This document shows positions 23,643-34,522 of a stretch of 64,000 nucleotides of DNA, piece by piece (position 1 is the stretch's first letter; every line of letters begins with the position of its first letter). The stretch is from contig CAMGYJ010000002.1 in assembly GCA_946122785.1 (NCBI GenBank), forward strand, positions 66,241,703 to 66,305,702, in the 5' to 3' direction. The DNA is from Linum tenue. Lineage: Eukaryota; Streptophyta; Magnoliopsida; Malpighiales; Linaceae. The notes beneath the pieces are model-generated. The model worked only from the letters and a program-made list of their open reading frames with translations, made no database searches and had not been told where the DNA came from. The position numbers were made by a program, and so were the translations under genes.

Positions 23643-24775
23643 CCCTCATTGGCCTGTTTTTTTTAACTGACCAGTGTTTCCTAAAAATAAAAAAAGTTCC
23701 CCCAAATTGATGTTAATTTGAACCCGCTCAGTTGGGTATTACCTGACCTGATCTGTGATGGGCGGGTGTTACCCGACCCGCAGTAGCATTGGGTAGGTAT
23801 GAGTATCTACTTCTGACTGCCCTGACCCACTCCGTCTCGTGCTTGACTCATTTTATCTCAATTTCTTACCGTATCTATTCATATTTTTCTCTTACTTTGA
23901 TTTTTGTTCAACTAGTTAGGTTTGACCTTTTAACTAGTTAGAGTCAATTAGCCATTCTATTATCTCTATTTTTCATTTTATAAAGTGTTTTCCCTTTGTT
24001 TTATCGTAAAAAGTAAAATTTTACATGTATTTATATCAATAATATGTCAGAGTGGGTCAACCCGCCCAACCTCATACCCGCCCCGACCCATAGTAGCGAG
24101 GGGCGGGACATTGGTATTGAAGTACTCACTCTGCACGCTCCATTGCCATCAGAGTAACCCAACTTACTAGAAACGTACTCAATTACAACATAATAAAACA
24201 TTAAAAAATTCCAAATTACCAAATTTTGGGCAGAATTGTTGGGACCTCAACCGAGAGGACAATAGGAGGACTGGAGAAAATGTAGTATTGCCGAGTAGGA
24301 GGAGGCCGTGGCAAGGGGACACGACCTACGTCGATGATGAGGGGGCGCGGGAAGAAAATGTGGCGGATAAAACACACTCTAAAATGAAGAGCTTCAAATC
24401 CAGAGGGGGAGAAGACAACTGAGAGAGCGGAAAGAGTGTGTCGTGTGTGTATGTGTATGTCACACATGTAAGGATTTAGGGTTTAATGGATCGCTAGGCT
24501 GTTAAGCAAGAGGTTCTGATACTATGTAAAGATTATCAATCGTGTGCAGGGGCAGATCTACTTGTTGGCAAGTAGGATAAGTAGATAATTTACATAAGGA
24601 ATACGGAATACAAATCCTACTACTACAAGGACAAAGACTTGTCCCTATAAGTAATAACACATGGAGGCAAGATGTGTTATCGATTGATTAGGTTGATAAG
24701 AGACCGATTATCTTTCAACATATGAAATGGATATATGGAAATATGGAATTGATCTTAGAATGAAAGGGTTTGGAT
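23643..24775. other. Intergenic DNA with hAT-like ACCCG-rich debris
   Basis: No gene was recognised. The part at 23.7-24.1 kb has clustered ACCCG/CGGGT motifs like the subterminal regions of the neighbouring hAT elements, but no clear end or target duplication. A purine-rich stretch with a minus-strand 83-codon frame (24.2-24.47 kb) shows no domain. Confidence 0.4.
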
Positions 24776-26177
24776 CATGGTAAAGGAAACCGGATCGTAC
24801 CGGCCGGTTCAACCGGTTCAACCGGGAATCGGGCCAATGACGAAACGGCACCCCTACCAGCCCTTTTCTACCGTGTCGGCCGATATAATCGGCGTAACCG
24901 GCATATTCCGGTATGCCGCCCGGTTTAAATCAGACCGGCGGTAAGGAGGCGGCCAGAAAGAGGGGAGCCATGGAGACTGTTAAATCTATTTATCGGGTTT
25001 CGTATTTTCCCCTTCTTCATCGTCGATCAAATTAGAAGACCCACCTCAGGAACGAAAGAAGAAATTGAATGGTAAGCGTTTCATGGACCTTCTTCCCAAA
25101 TAGTCAAATTTGATGGGATGGTTCGATCTACCCCTAACTGCATTCTGCTTCTTTTGGATTTCTTTACACAAAGGACATGCAGGAACAGAGAGGACAGAGA
25201 TGGCGTAGGGATGGCAATTTCGACCTGACCCGTTTTACCCGACCTGTTTGACCTGTTTTGGGGCGGGTCCGACCCGCCCCGTAGGCGGGGCGGGGCGGGC
25301 ATGGGTAGTCTCATCGACCCGACCTGCCCTGACCCGCCCCATTCTCGACCCGTTCTTGTCTAAATTACATGAAATCTTAGTCAAATTACTTTGAATTTTA
25401 CTTTTATCGCATCATATTTTAGCTATAATAAAGTTGTAAATTAGTGAAAACCTCAATTTCTCCAATAATTTAACTACAATTGTCATAATATTGTTTATTT
25501 TCTTAGTTTTATAATAAAAATAACAATATTTCTAATGTTTTTCAAATAAATTGCATACCCATTGGGTCGACCTGCCCCGACCCGCGACCCGTGATCAATT
25601 ACCCGACCTGGACCCGCCCTGCCACGGGGCGGGTCTGGGTACCAAGAAACCCGCCCCGGACCTGCCCCATTGCCATTCCTAGATGGCGGAATCCTTGAAT
25701 CCAATTCTCCTGCTGCAAGTTCTGGTGCCATGGCAGCCTCATTGAGGATTTTCTTCCACTCTGTAAAAAACGAAAAGGTAAGATTCATACCAAAACCTAC
25801 TATTTCAACCTAGGGATGGGAGACCTCCCATTTTAGATTCATCTTCACTCGAGCCAAATTGAAGTAGTAGAAAACATGGAGATGAATGGATAGATAATAG
25901 AATGAGAGAGGGATAGATAAGAGATAGAGAGATGGAGAGGCAGCGGTGGGATACAAGCTAGCTGTCAATTGAGGGATTTTCACTTTCCCCCTATTTAATT
26001 GACACAGAATGAATTTCATCGCATAGAATCGATTGTATATGGGCTTGACAAAAAATATATTTTATTATTACAAAATCGGTATTTACCGGTACGAAACGGT
26101 TGAACCACGGTCGTACCACAAAATACCCTACCAGAAAGGAATCCGGTATGATGTCCGGTACGGTTTCCTTTACCATG
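24776..26177. mobile_element. Non-autonomous hAT-type element hosting a nested MITE
   Basis: Inverted repeats CATGGTAAAGGAAACCG / CGGTTTCCTTTACCATG are perfect over 17 bp. They are flanked by an exact 8-bp duplication GTTTGGAT (24,768-24,775 and 26,178-26,185). Subterminal sequence is full of ACCGG/CCGGT motifs, several in tandem (ggttcaaccggttcaaccgg). No transposase is seen. A second, unrelated hAT MITE has inserted at 25,206-25,680, so this outer element is the older insertion. Confidence 0.88.
25206..25680. mobile_element. Nested hAT MITE
   Basis: It starts TAGGGATGGCAAT and ends ATTGCCATTCCT(A), Ac-like inverted repeats with one mismatch. A duplication AGATGGCG lies at 25,198-25,205 and 25,681-25,688, though the A at 25,681 could instead be the last base of the element with a 7-bp duplication. 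Subterminal CGGGTC/GACCCG motifs are abundant. There is no coding capacity. Confidence 0.85.
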
Positions 26178-26293
26178 GTTTGGATTAGGTAAGGTAGCTT
26201 TTTTATTTTTGTGGGCTGTAAGTTGCCAAGGCCTAAGGGTCTCTGGGCCTAGTTCATGATCTGGCCCATTGGCAAAAGAGCGAAAAAATTGAA

Positions 26294-26367
26294 TGGCTTC
26301 GCCCGGGTTCGAACCGGAGACCTTCAGTGTGTTAGACTGACGTGATAACCAACTACACCACGAAACC
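26294..26367 (-). tRNA. tRNA-Val (anticodon AAC)
   Basis: The minus strand gives a 74-nt cloverleaf. The acceptor GGTTTCG pairs with CGAAGCC (one G-T), followed by discriminator A. The A box is TGGTGTAGTTGG, the anticodon loop is CTAACAC with AAC, and the T arm is GGTTCGAACCC. A run of six T residues (ATTTTTTC) just downstream is a pol III terminator. No intron is present. The sequence matches plant cytosolic tRNA-Val closely. Its 5' end lies 114 bp from the start codon of the divergently oriented RRM gene. Confidence 0.95.
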
Positions 26368-26481
26368 AATTGTTTAAATTCTACTGCCTGCTATTAATAA
26401 TCTGAAATTGAACACGGTGCTGCATTTTGTTATCTCCAGGACACAGTCCAGAAATCGGATTAGCTGCTCAAAGTGAGGCTG

Positions 26482-28107
26482 ATGGCGGCAACAACGCCTT
26501 CTTCACTCTCCGTCGCCATGATTCCCACAGCGAGCGCCGCCTCTCCGTCGAATTCTCTGTCTTGTTCCCTTCTGTTCCGCTCAGAAACCCTTAACAAAAC
26601 CCAGCAGAAGCTCCCGCCGTCGCACCTCGCACTCCTCAAATCCCGCTCCTTCATACTTCCCTCACGGCAATCCCAACAAACATGTCTCAGCGTTCATCTC
26701 CTCCCAAAGAAGAAACTGAGCCCTTTTCCTCTCCGCGCTGTGAGGAAGGGAAAGAGCGGCGGTGGTAATTTAGCGGTTGCGGAAAGCGATGACTTCGCGG
26801 AAGAAGATGAAGACGAATTTGATTTTCTGGATGACGACGGCGATTATGCCGACGATGCCGACGACGACGTCGAGGACGGGGAGATGTTGCTTCCGCTTGA
26901 GAAGATGCAGAAATGGCTCGAGAGGAAGCCCCGTGGGTTTGGTGAAGGGAAAGTCTACGACACATCTGTTGAAGATAAGCTGATGGAAGAAATTGTTCAG
27001 AGCCAAATGGCTCAAGCTGCCAATGTCAATAACCTGAAGAATAACCCTATCAAGCCCAGTCCCAAGGTAGAGGACTCGAAGAAGAAAGGTCAGTGCTGTC
27101 TGTAAAGTTCGGGTTTTTCAATTTGGTAATGCTAATTTAGCGTGGAATCTTAATACCCTTCTGTGATGCTGCAGCTGCTGAAGCTTTACCAAGTGGAGTT
27201 CGGGTTCTTTTGACCAACCTCCCAAAGAAGAAGAACGTTCAAAGAGATTTGAGGTCAGCTTTCAAGGAATTCCGCGGAATCGTTGAAATCGTTCCTGCTG
27301 TTTCTGGTAACAAGAAGACCAAGGACCCTGTTTGCAAAGGGTTTGCATATGTTGATTTTAAGTCCGAGGTGGATGCAACCAGGTACTGAATGTTTACTTC
27401 AATGGGCTTTGCAATGCTGCTGAACAAACTACCCAAATTCCAGATTGGAGTAGAATCATAGAAAAGTGTTCCAAGGATTACGAGTTCGTTGTTTCTAGTT
27501 TGATCTTTGTGAATGTTTGTTGGCAGGTTTGTGGAACAGTTTTCTGGAGAGAGCATAGCGTTTGGTAAGATTCAGAAACAGATAAAATGCAGGATTCAAA
27601 ACCCTGGCTCAAGCACAGCATCTGGTGATGAATTGACCGACATGGATGTGGATGGTGCGGCCTACGAAGATGAAAAGTTTGATGAAGAAGAAGATGATGA
27701 TCATAACAATGAGATCTCGGAAACACGAAAGGCAAGTGCAATAGAGAGCATGAAATCTCTCAGCGTATCAGAGTTGAATGTTACTGAAAGCAAGAAAACT
27801 GAAAGTCGGTCATCATCTTCGCCAAAGAAGAAGGGAACTAAGAAGAGTAGCGCAAGTTTTAAAAAGAAAGTGCAGAAGGTTCCCAAGTTAGAGATTCCAG
27901 GATCGGCCAAAAGGTTTATTGTGCTGTGCTTTCTGAACACTATACCTGCTGCTGGACGTTTGCTTCTGGTTACTTACTCACCAATTTTTAACTCAATTTT
28001 GCCATTTTCCTCTCTGCAGGCTAAAGGTCAGGGACAAGGCTGTGCTGACTGGTGTCTTCGCCAAATACGGGTTACAAGCTGCTGTTGCTACAAAGGAAGA
28101 AAGCTAA
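26482..28107 (+). CDS. Plastid RRM RNA-binding protein, acidic
   Basis: Exons 26,482-27,088, 27,175-27,382, 27,527-27,913 and 28,020-28,107 join in frame to about 429 residues. A Ser/Thr-rich transit-peptide-like start is followed by a strongly acidic stretch (near 100-140, repeated D/E), then one RNA-recognition motif at about 211-292 with RNP2 VLLTNL and RNP1 KGFAYVDF. A second acidic region, a Lys/Ser-rich linker and a short C-terminal conserved end (VRDKAVLTGVFAKYG) follow. One RRM, acidic tracts and a transit peptide fit the Arabidopsis At1g70200 (RBD1) type, a chloroplast protein linked to 23S rRNA and chilling tolerance, but I could not confirm orthology. The start ATG was chosen at 26,482; the codon 9 bp earlier is GTG. 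The gene shares a short divergent upstream region with tRNA-Val. Confidence 0.85.
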
Positions 28108-29529
28108 CTGTTACACTGAGTTTTTTGGCTCCTGAACTTTAGGGAACAAACCTCATTGAAGTAAAACCACAGTGGTCTTTGTGCTAGATAGATCTTTTAA
28201 ATTTGTCTCGAGTGCAGTTTGTCATAGTTGGGATTTTTGTTCCGTTTTGAAGACGTGGTGAGTAGTGAGTACCACCATTATGACTAGTTTCAACACCAAT
28301 TACATCTTGAGAAATCCAGTCGGCTGTCGTCTTGGCATTAGGGGAGTTGATGCGGCGAGCAACTAAGGGCAAAGAGTGGCCTAGACTAATGCTTTACTGT
28401 CTGGTTCTATGTGGGGATGTTTGTAACACAGGGTTCACTCCAATTTGGATAGTATGTGTTCTCGAGTTTCTCTCCTAATCCGTTTGTCCCTCCCTCCCCG
28501 CCGTGTACAAGAGGCGCTGAAGTTGACGGCGATCGGCAAACACCAATGAACAACCAGAATGCTCCTTGCTAGAGGAAAATATTATAGAAAAGAAAATATA
28601 CAACTAACCAATACCAACAGAGTCGAGAACTGGGAAGAAGTTTTCAGTAGCCGATGATGCTGGGCAGAATGTTGTTTACGCGGCTCCGCTGCGTTCCATC
28701 ACCTGTACGTCTTTCCAATTGAAGAACGAGAGTCTGAACTGTTAAACCCTGTTGCTGCAGCTGCCCTGAAAGTGTTATCCCACCTCCCACCCCCGATACT
28801 CGGCTTTGAGCTCGCTCTTGATCGTCCCAGTTCCCATCAGAGATGCTGTGTATGATCACGTGGCCGAGAGGCGCTCAACTGGTTTAGAAAGGCAGATGAT
28901 TGCTTGGTGTTGAATGACAAAGAGCTGCTTGATCGGTTCATTGACAGGGATGACATGATGGGCAAGTACGAAGTTTCTTCCAGATCACTTTTATATATAT
29001 AAACCTATAGTTCCCTAAGCTCCCAACTACTCTATACAAGCAAGATTCTATACTAGAAGAAATTTTGCTAGTAGCACCAGGGTTGTGATTGTGAAAAGCC
29101 CTTCAACAAAGGAGTGGTCTCTCTAACCATTTTGTACAACTCCCCTATCCAACCCTAGCCCAAGACCTTGCGAACATTACAGTTGGCATTAGAACAGTGT
29201 TTGAACGTCACGGTTTACATATTATACGTAGTGGTTGATTTAAGCACATTTTCAGGAGTTGAACTAAAAATGATGGAAGTATGCTGGCTATAAGTAGCCT
29301 ATTCTCTTGCATCAAATGAGGGAATCCAAGTGCTACCAAGGAAAACACTGAAAAGCTTTCTAGTTCGATCAAATAAAGATACGGCTACATCTCCCCCATT
29401 AGGGTTCCCCCGTTCCCCTCTCATGGAAACAAGATACCATTTCTGGGGCTCCCCAGTAAATCACAAAACTTCACTTCTGCACGCTAAGTAATGAAAATTG
29501 ATTTCTCCGTCAACAAACTGAAGCTGTTG
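28108..29529. other. 3' UTR and intergenic DNA
   Basis: The first few hundred bases are probably the 3' UTR of the RRM gene, and the last few the 3' UTR of the convergent PRIN2 gene. No further gene is supported. A 71-codon minus frame at 28,644-28,859 has no recognisable domain or splice context. Confidence 0.5.
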
Positions 29530-30697
29530 TCACTTGCTGCTAACTGCTACACCAGTCCATTCCTTCCAATCCTTGTCGACGTGATCTTGGGCCCATTTCA
29601 CAGCAACTCGTGCTGCCTGAGGTCCTCCCGGCAATCCACGCTCATTGATGGTATCGGCCATGTCGATGAAGGGTTCCACAAGAAGTGTGCCTGGACCTCC
29701 ATATTCACTGTGTAGGAAGGTACTCAATATCTGCAAACATCATTTAATGACTTGGATACATCACACAACAGCACTCTTAACATATTTAAGTTAAGAATAT
29801 TGAACAGCTCTGTTGACAGGAGTGAACAATCTCAACATCGGGCTTGCAGTCTACAACTTCAACGGAATCTATCACCTCCCTATGTATTCCATACAGTATA
29901 AGCTATCTCACAACTAAAGCGGTTATGCTGCCAATCAATACCAGTTTCGGTGGCCACAGGAATGATCTACGTTCAGATATCAGACTAATATCACAACCTG
30001 GTAACCTCTGATATCCCCACAAATCTAAGCTACCATAACATTCGTCATTCATTAAGACACAAGCTCCATATGATAACTTCAATTTTAGCGCTTGTTCAGA
30101 CCTAACATGGATCAAAGTGAGGCAAAAAGAACAGTAATACGAGTCTAAACTCTAGTGTAGACTGTAGAGATGTAAAAGTGAAAAAGTACCAAGGAAACAC
30201 TCACCTCAGTGCAGATTGTCACAACGTCATCAAGTGAGTCTCCGAACGCCTCTTTCTTAGAGAGCTTCGTAGCGAGATGGGTTCTGAATTTTTCAGTCTC
30301 CTGCACCACAGCAACAAAGACAAACTCAGTAAGTCGATCTTAGGCTAGATAGGAGCGATTGTGAGAGATTGACATGAAAAATGAGATTGACTGTGAAAGA
30401 AGAAGAACTCACAGCATCTGCAAATTCGGGAATTGGGTCAGGAAATTTGTACTCCCCTGCTCTGCAAACATGTTTTCTTCGACCTCCTCTTTCGATTGAG
30501 AGGTAGGAACAAAGGTGGTGCGCCGGTCTGAACCCAGCGACATGGGCAGTCGGTGTCGAGAAACGGGAACCCAGTGGAAGAAATGATGAAATGGGATAAG
30601 GAGAAGATGCTGAGGAGAACCGGATATAAGCGGGTGAGAGGGAAGGAAGATGGTCGAGGATTGAAGAAGAGAGCAGAGTTTCACGGCACGAAGCCAT
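29530..30697 (-). CDS. PRIN2: PLASTID REDOX INSENSITIVE 2 (PRIN2) orthologue
   Basis: Three phase-0 exons (30,413-30,697; 30,205-30,300; 29,530-29,730) give about 193 residues. A transit-peptide-like region ends in CRAGEYKFPDPIPEFADAET, followed by a charged helical exon and the conserved end EYGGPGTLLVEPFIDMADT...GGPQAARVAVKWAQDHVDKDW. These blocks match my memory of Arabidopsis PRIN2 (At1g10522), a small plastid-nucleoid protein needed for full activity of plastid-encoded RNA polymerase and for redox-dependent plastid-to-nucleus signalling. The cysteine of CRAGEY may be the residue reported to form redox-sensitive dimers. It is closer to that protein than the paralogue at 19.2-22.7 kb. Confidence 0.8.
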
Positions 30698-32615
30698 GGC
30701 CGCCTGTGTCGAAGTTCGCTTATCTTTCCCTCTCGGAGCTGTACGAGTTTCGGAGTGTTCTTTACTCCTTCTTCGGTCTTCCCACCTTTTTCGCCTGAAT
30801 TGGATAGTAGTAGTATCCGTGCAGTTATTTTGTAATGGGCCAGGCCTAGTAATACTTTAGCGGACCCGTGAACGGTCGAGGGAGAACGTATGATGTCCAA
30901 CCTCGTCACGGTGGCAATGGGTCGGATATTTTAAAACCCAATTCAACTTAATGGGTGCACGAGAAGCACTAATCAAAAGTCATCAATCAAAAGTCAAAAT
31001 CAAATCAAATCAAAAGTCAAATCAAATCAAAATCAAATCAAAATCAAAAGTTCAAAAGTCTTATTAATGGTGGAGTTTTGTAGACTTTCCACCATTCAAA
31101 AAATGCTGGCCTCCCCTTAATTTCCGCTAGGGGCATTATAGTCCATTAATTACTTTAGTTTTATCTCTTCCCGCCCAAATACTTTACTGCACTTGCGCAT
31201 GGGCTCCTCAATTAATATTATTCCATTAAGCCCATACATAAAGCCCATCAGTTTAATTATTTGGACGGTAGTTATACATTTTGAAGCCTTTAGACCTGCT
31301 GATTAAAACAAAAAAACTTCTAGACCTGAGTTTGGAGTTTTTAATGTAATTGTTTGGGCCAATGTCCAAAATAAAAATTAGATTCCACTATCACATACAC
31401 CCATCACAAAATATGAATTTTGTTGGACTCTTGGTAAGACATCACTATGTATTCTATTAACCCCACATTACACTCAATTAATGGTATGAAATCATATATA
31501 ATTCATGTCTTATACATTGCCAGGTCTACATATATTCAGTGTTAGGGAACCATCATATGTTTTTTCAATTGCGGTTGGCCTTGGTCAAACTGAGGGTTGA
31601 CATGATTTGACCAGTGTTGAACCTAAAAATGGTTTTGGTTTACTCCTGGTCAACGAGGTTAATTTTTGTTTGACCGCATGTCAAAATGAAATAAATTTTC
31701 GGTTTGGATCGTAACCGGATCAAAAAAATTTATCGCAGTTTGGTCTATGTGTTTTAAATTATTTCCAATAGTTTAAATATTCTTTATTATTATTGAATTT
31801 ATTTTAGTATTGTAAAACCGCATCAGAGCTTCTATAAAATAAGTGTCCGAATATGAAAAGAACACTCTACAACACAAGTTGAGAATGTATTTTAATAGGT
31901 TCTAGCTAAGGTTTTCTTGATATTTTAAATAAGGATCTCAAAATTAATTATATTTCTTTGATTTGTTGTAACTCATAGTTCCTTTTATGAGCATGGACTT
32001 TGCTACCTATCCACTTCCCTAAACATGATATTTTAGGACAAAGTTGGTTTTCACTTCGATTTTTTGTTACAAATTTGATTTTTCTTATTTAACGAAAAAA
32101 ATCAGTTTTGTTGTAATCTTTTCAAGCTTTTCGCACTAGCCAACCAAATAGCCAGAAAAGAGTCTCACAACACGATGTATTCATATTCCATTAATTAGGT
32201 AGTGATATTGTTTAATTGTCGTAGTTTTGGACTTTGATTGACAAAAGCTGCACCAAATCTCACTTATACCATATATACACTAATCTAAACTCATATTGCA
32301 TTTCTCATAACCACATTTACTCCACTTGGTTGAAAAAAAATTATAATAGGTTAAGGATTGAATTCATAAATGTGAAGTGATAGAAAATCTTGATCAAGTA
32401 TGTAAATCAGTACAAAAAGATTTCAACAAATGATTAAATAGAATGATTGTGAAACATTCATAATTTATAGCAATATTTGGAGATTTTCACTATATTTAAC
32501 CATTAAAAATTTCACAAAAAATAAGAATTGAGATATTTTCCCCAAATAAATGTGAATATTCCGGCCAACTGGCCGGGTCCAAGCTAGTTAGGATAGTTAT
32601 GATTTAATTACCAAA
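30698..32615. other. Intergenic DNA, AT-rich
   Basis: The PRIN2 promoter side comes first, then an (AAATC)-like simple repeat (listed separately) and AT-rich DNA without recognisable genes. The region at 31.55-31.75 kb has repeated GGTCAA/TTGACC motifs, but no element boundaries were found. Confidence 0.5.
30971..31060. repeat. Degenerate (TCAAA)n simple repeat
   Basis: About 90 bp of repeated aatcaaa, atcaaaagt and caaatcaaat units of irregular length. Confidence 0.85.
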
Positions 32616-33277
32616 CAGCGGCGGATCAACCGTACATAAGAGCACTGGGCCGCATTTCATTAAAAAATTAAAACCGCAAATAAATATAATGATTTTTTTT
32701 GCAATATAAATTGTACACTATCGTATTTTAATTTAGCGAATGTAACAATAATGAAGTCAACATCCATACCAATAGTATAAACTGTTTCAAATAAAATACT
32801 TGAGCAATCGGCGAGAAATTCATCGCTCATTTTATTGCGCAAATAAGATTTTACACATGTTTCATTTTTGAAAAAGTTCTCCCGGTAGTAGCTGTTGAAA
32901 CGAGCACCGTCCGTCAACACTAGACAAATCAATCGTGCATTGTGTGTCCATCCATAGATTCACCAACTACTCTAGTAAATTTTGAAGGGGAAAAACCTCA
33001 TATTTCTTCTAGTCTTTTATGTTTTAGACTTTTAGAATTTTAGATTTCATTATTTTTTTAGACGAAAAATCTTTGGAGCTAGAATTTCTAGTCTAAATAG
33101 AATAATGATCGGAAAATGTTAATTTGAATTATTTTCCTAGTTATACCCAATCTTATTATAAAATAACACTGAACCGAATGTCTAATATCGAAAAATTCGT
33201 AAGGACTACACTAATGCCAGATCCAGAGGAGGGCTGAGCCGGGGCCCAGGGGTGGGCACCCCCTGGATCCGCCACTG
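32616..33277 (-). mobile_element. hAT element remnant (CAGTGGCGGATC type)
   Basis: The ends read CAGCGGCGGATC and GGATCCGCCACTG, inverted repeats of a common plant hAT family. They are flanked by an exact 8-bp duplication TTACCAAA (32,608-32,615 and 33,278-33,285). The minus strand keeps a piece of the transposase C-terminus. Most of the coding region is deleted (662 bp remain). Confidence 0.88.
32660..32932 (-). pseudogene. hAT transposase C-terminal (hATC) fragment
   Basis: A 90-codon minus frame includes LRNKMSDEFLADCSSILFE and a following ..I...F..LKYDSVQF. This resembles the end of the TTF/zinc-finger MYM-type hAT transposases, where a block like VKTRLRNKMEDEFL is followed by the last helices. 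The preceding ...SERSFS block is degraded. It is a dead fragment within the 662-bp element. Confidence 0.65.
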
Positions 33278-33285
33278 TTACCAAA

Positions 33286-34522
33286 TCATGAAATACAATA
33301 CTTTAGAAAGATCGTTCCAATTAATACAATAATCAAATTAATTAAATTAAAATTTAATTGATTTGGTTAATTGGTTAATCATGTTAAGCAACATAAAATA
33401 ATAGTATCATTTTGTGAGAAGGAAATCTCCTGTTAATGCACCAATCCATAATACAAATATTAAATAAAACATAACAATCAACTCATGGTTAACTATTAAC
33501 ATAAATACATGCAACCAGTATAATCATCATAGAACAATTAGAAGTAACCACCTAACAAAAATATTACCAACGGTATGTGGTAATGAATTGAGCGTGTTTG
33601 TATGAATCGTCTTAATCTCTTAGTAGTTATCAGAGGCTAAAGTCTCTTCCCTTTCAGGTTTTTCATCCAACATAATATCGAATAGTTAACACTCAAGTTG
33701 TAGTCTGTAACATTAGAATTCAAATCTAGACTGTCAAACCATATACCTTTCAAGTTGTTATCTGAATCACATACGACACTACCGGAGGGGTTCGACGGAG
33801 GAAGCGCTGGAGGGTTGAGTTAAAAAATAGAAGTGTATATTGATGTTTTGGGATGAGAACTATCGTTTTCATTTGAATCGATCAAAATGAAGGGTTGAAA
33901 GGTAAGTGATTTTCTCACTGGATTGGATCGCACACGGTTCGACCATTTATAATGTGAGCTAATATAAAAAAAAAAAAAAATAGAAAGCACATCTTATGCA
34001 TTTGTAAGTTGTAAGAGAACAAGACGTGAAATTTGTGGAGGAGCAGGTTTGATAACTTGGCAAAGCAGCAAGACATAAAAAATCTTTAGCCCTAATCAAA
34101 ACTCCTAAAGGTGCTAATAGTATATACCATGGACCGCAGGAGCCAGAAGATTATCTAATAACTTATCAAACATAACTTATCAAACCGTTCATAAAAAAAA
34201 CTCAACTTATCAAACCAAAATTTCCACCTTTCTACACAAAAGCCCAGTTTGCGATGCGTATTCATGACTCTCCAGCTGAATATATACAATAGGTAGGCAA
34301 AAATGTTGTACTGGAGAAGTATGATGTAGAAGCAATTCCCAAGGTGCAAGCGTTGAAGCTTTCAGAACCCATCTTCTCCACCTGCTAAAGCTTCATTTTC
34401 TCCATAGCGCAACTAAAGGGCAAGGGCGGTTAGGCTGCTAGTGGCACCAATTCCGGCTCATGGTCTTGGATGCTTGTGCATATAAAAACGATGTGAAAGC
34501 AAAACATATATACATACACATC
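33286..34522. other. Intergenic DNA, AT-rich
   Basis: No gene was recognised before the end of the polymerase lambda gene. The part near 34.3-34.5 kb is probably its 3' UTR. Confidence 0.5.

Noticed and set aside
26280..26370. 117-codon minus frame spanning the tRNA
   Set aside because: The frame runs through the tRNA-Val gene and unrelated transposon sequence. The tRNA structure is clear.
28644..28859. 71-codon minus-strand frame
   Set aside because: No domain, no splice sites joining it to other exons, and no neighbour in the same direction. Not supported as a gene.
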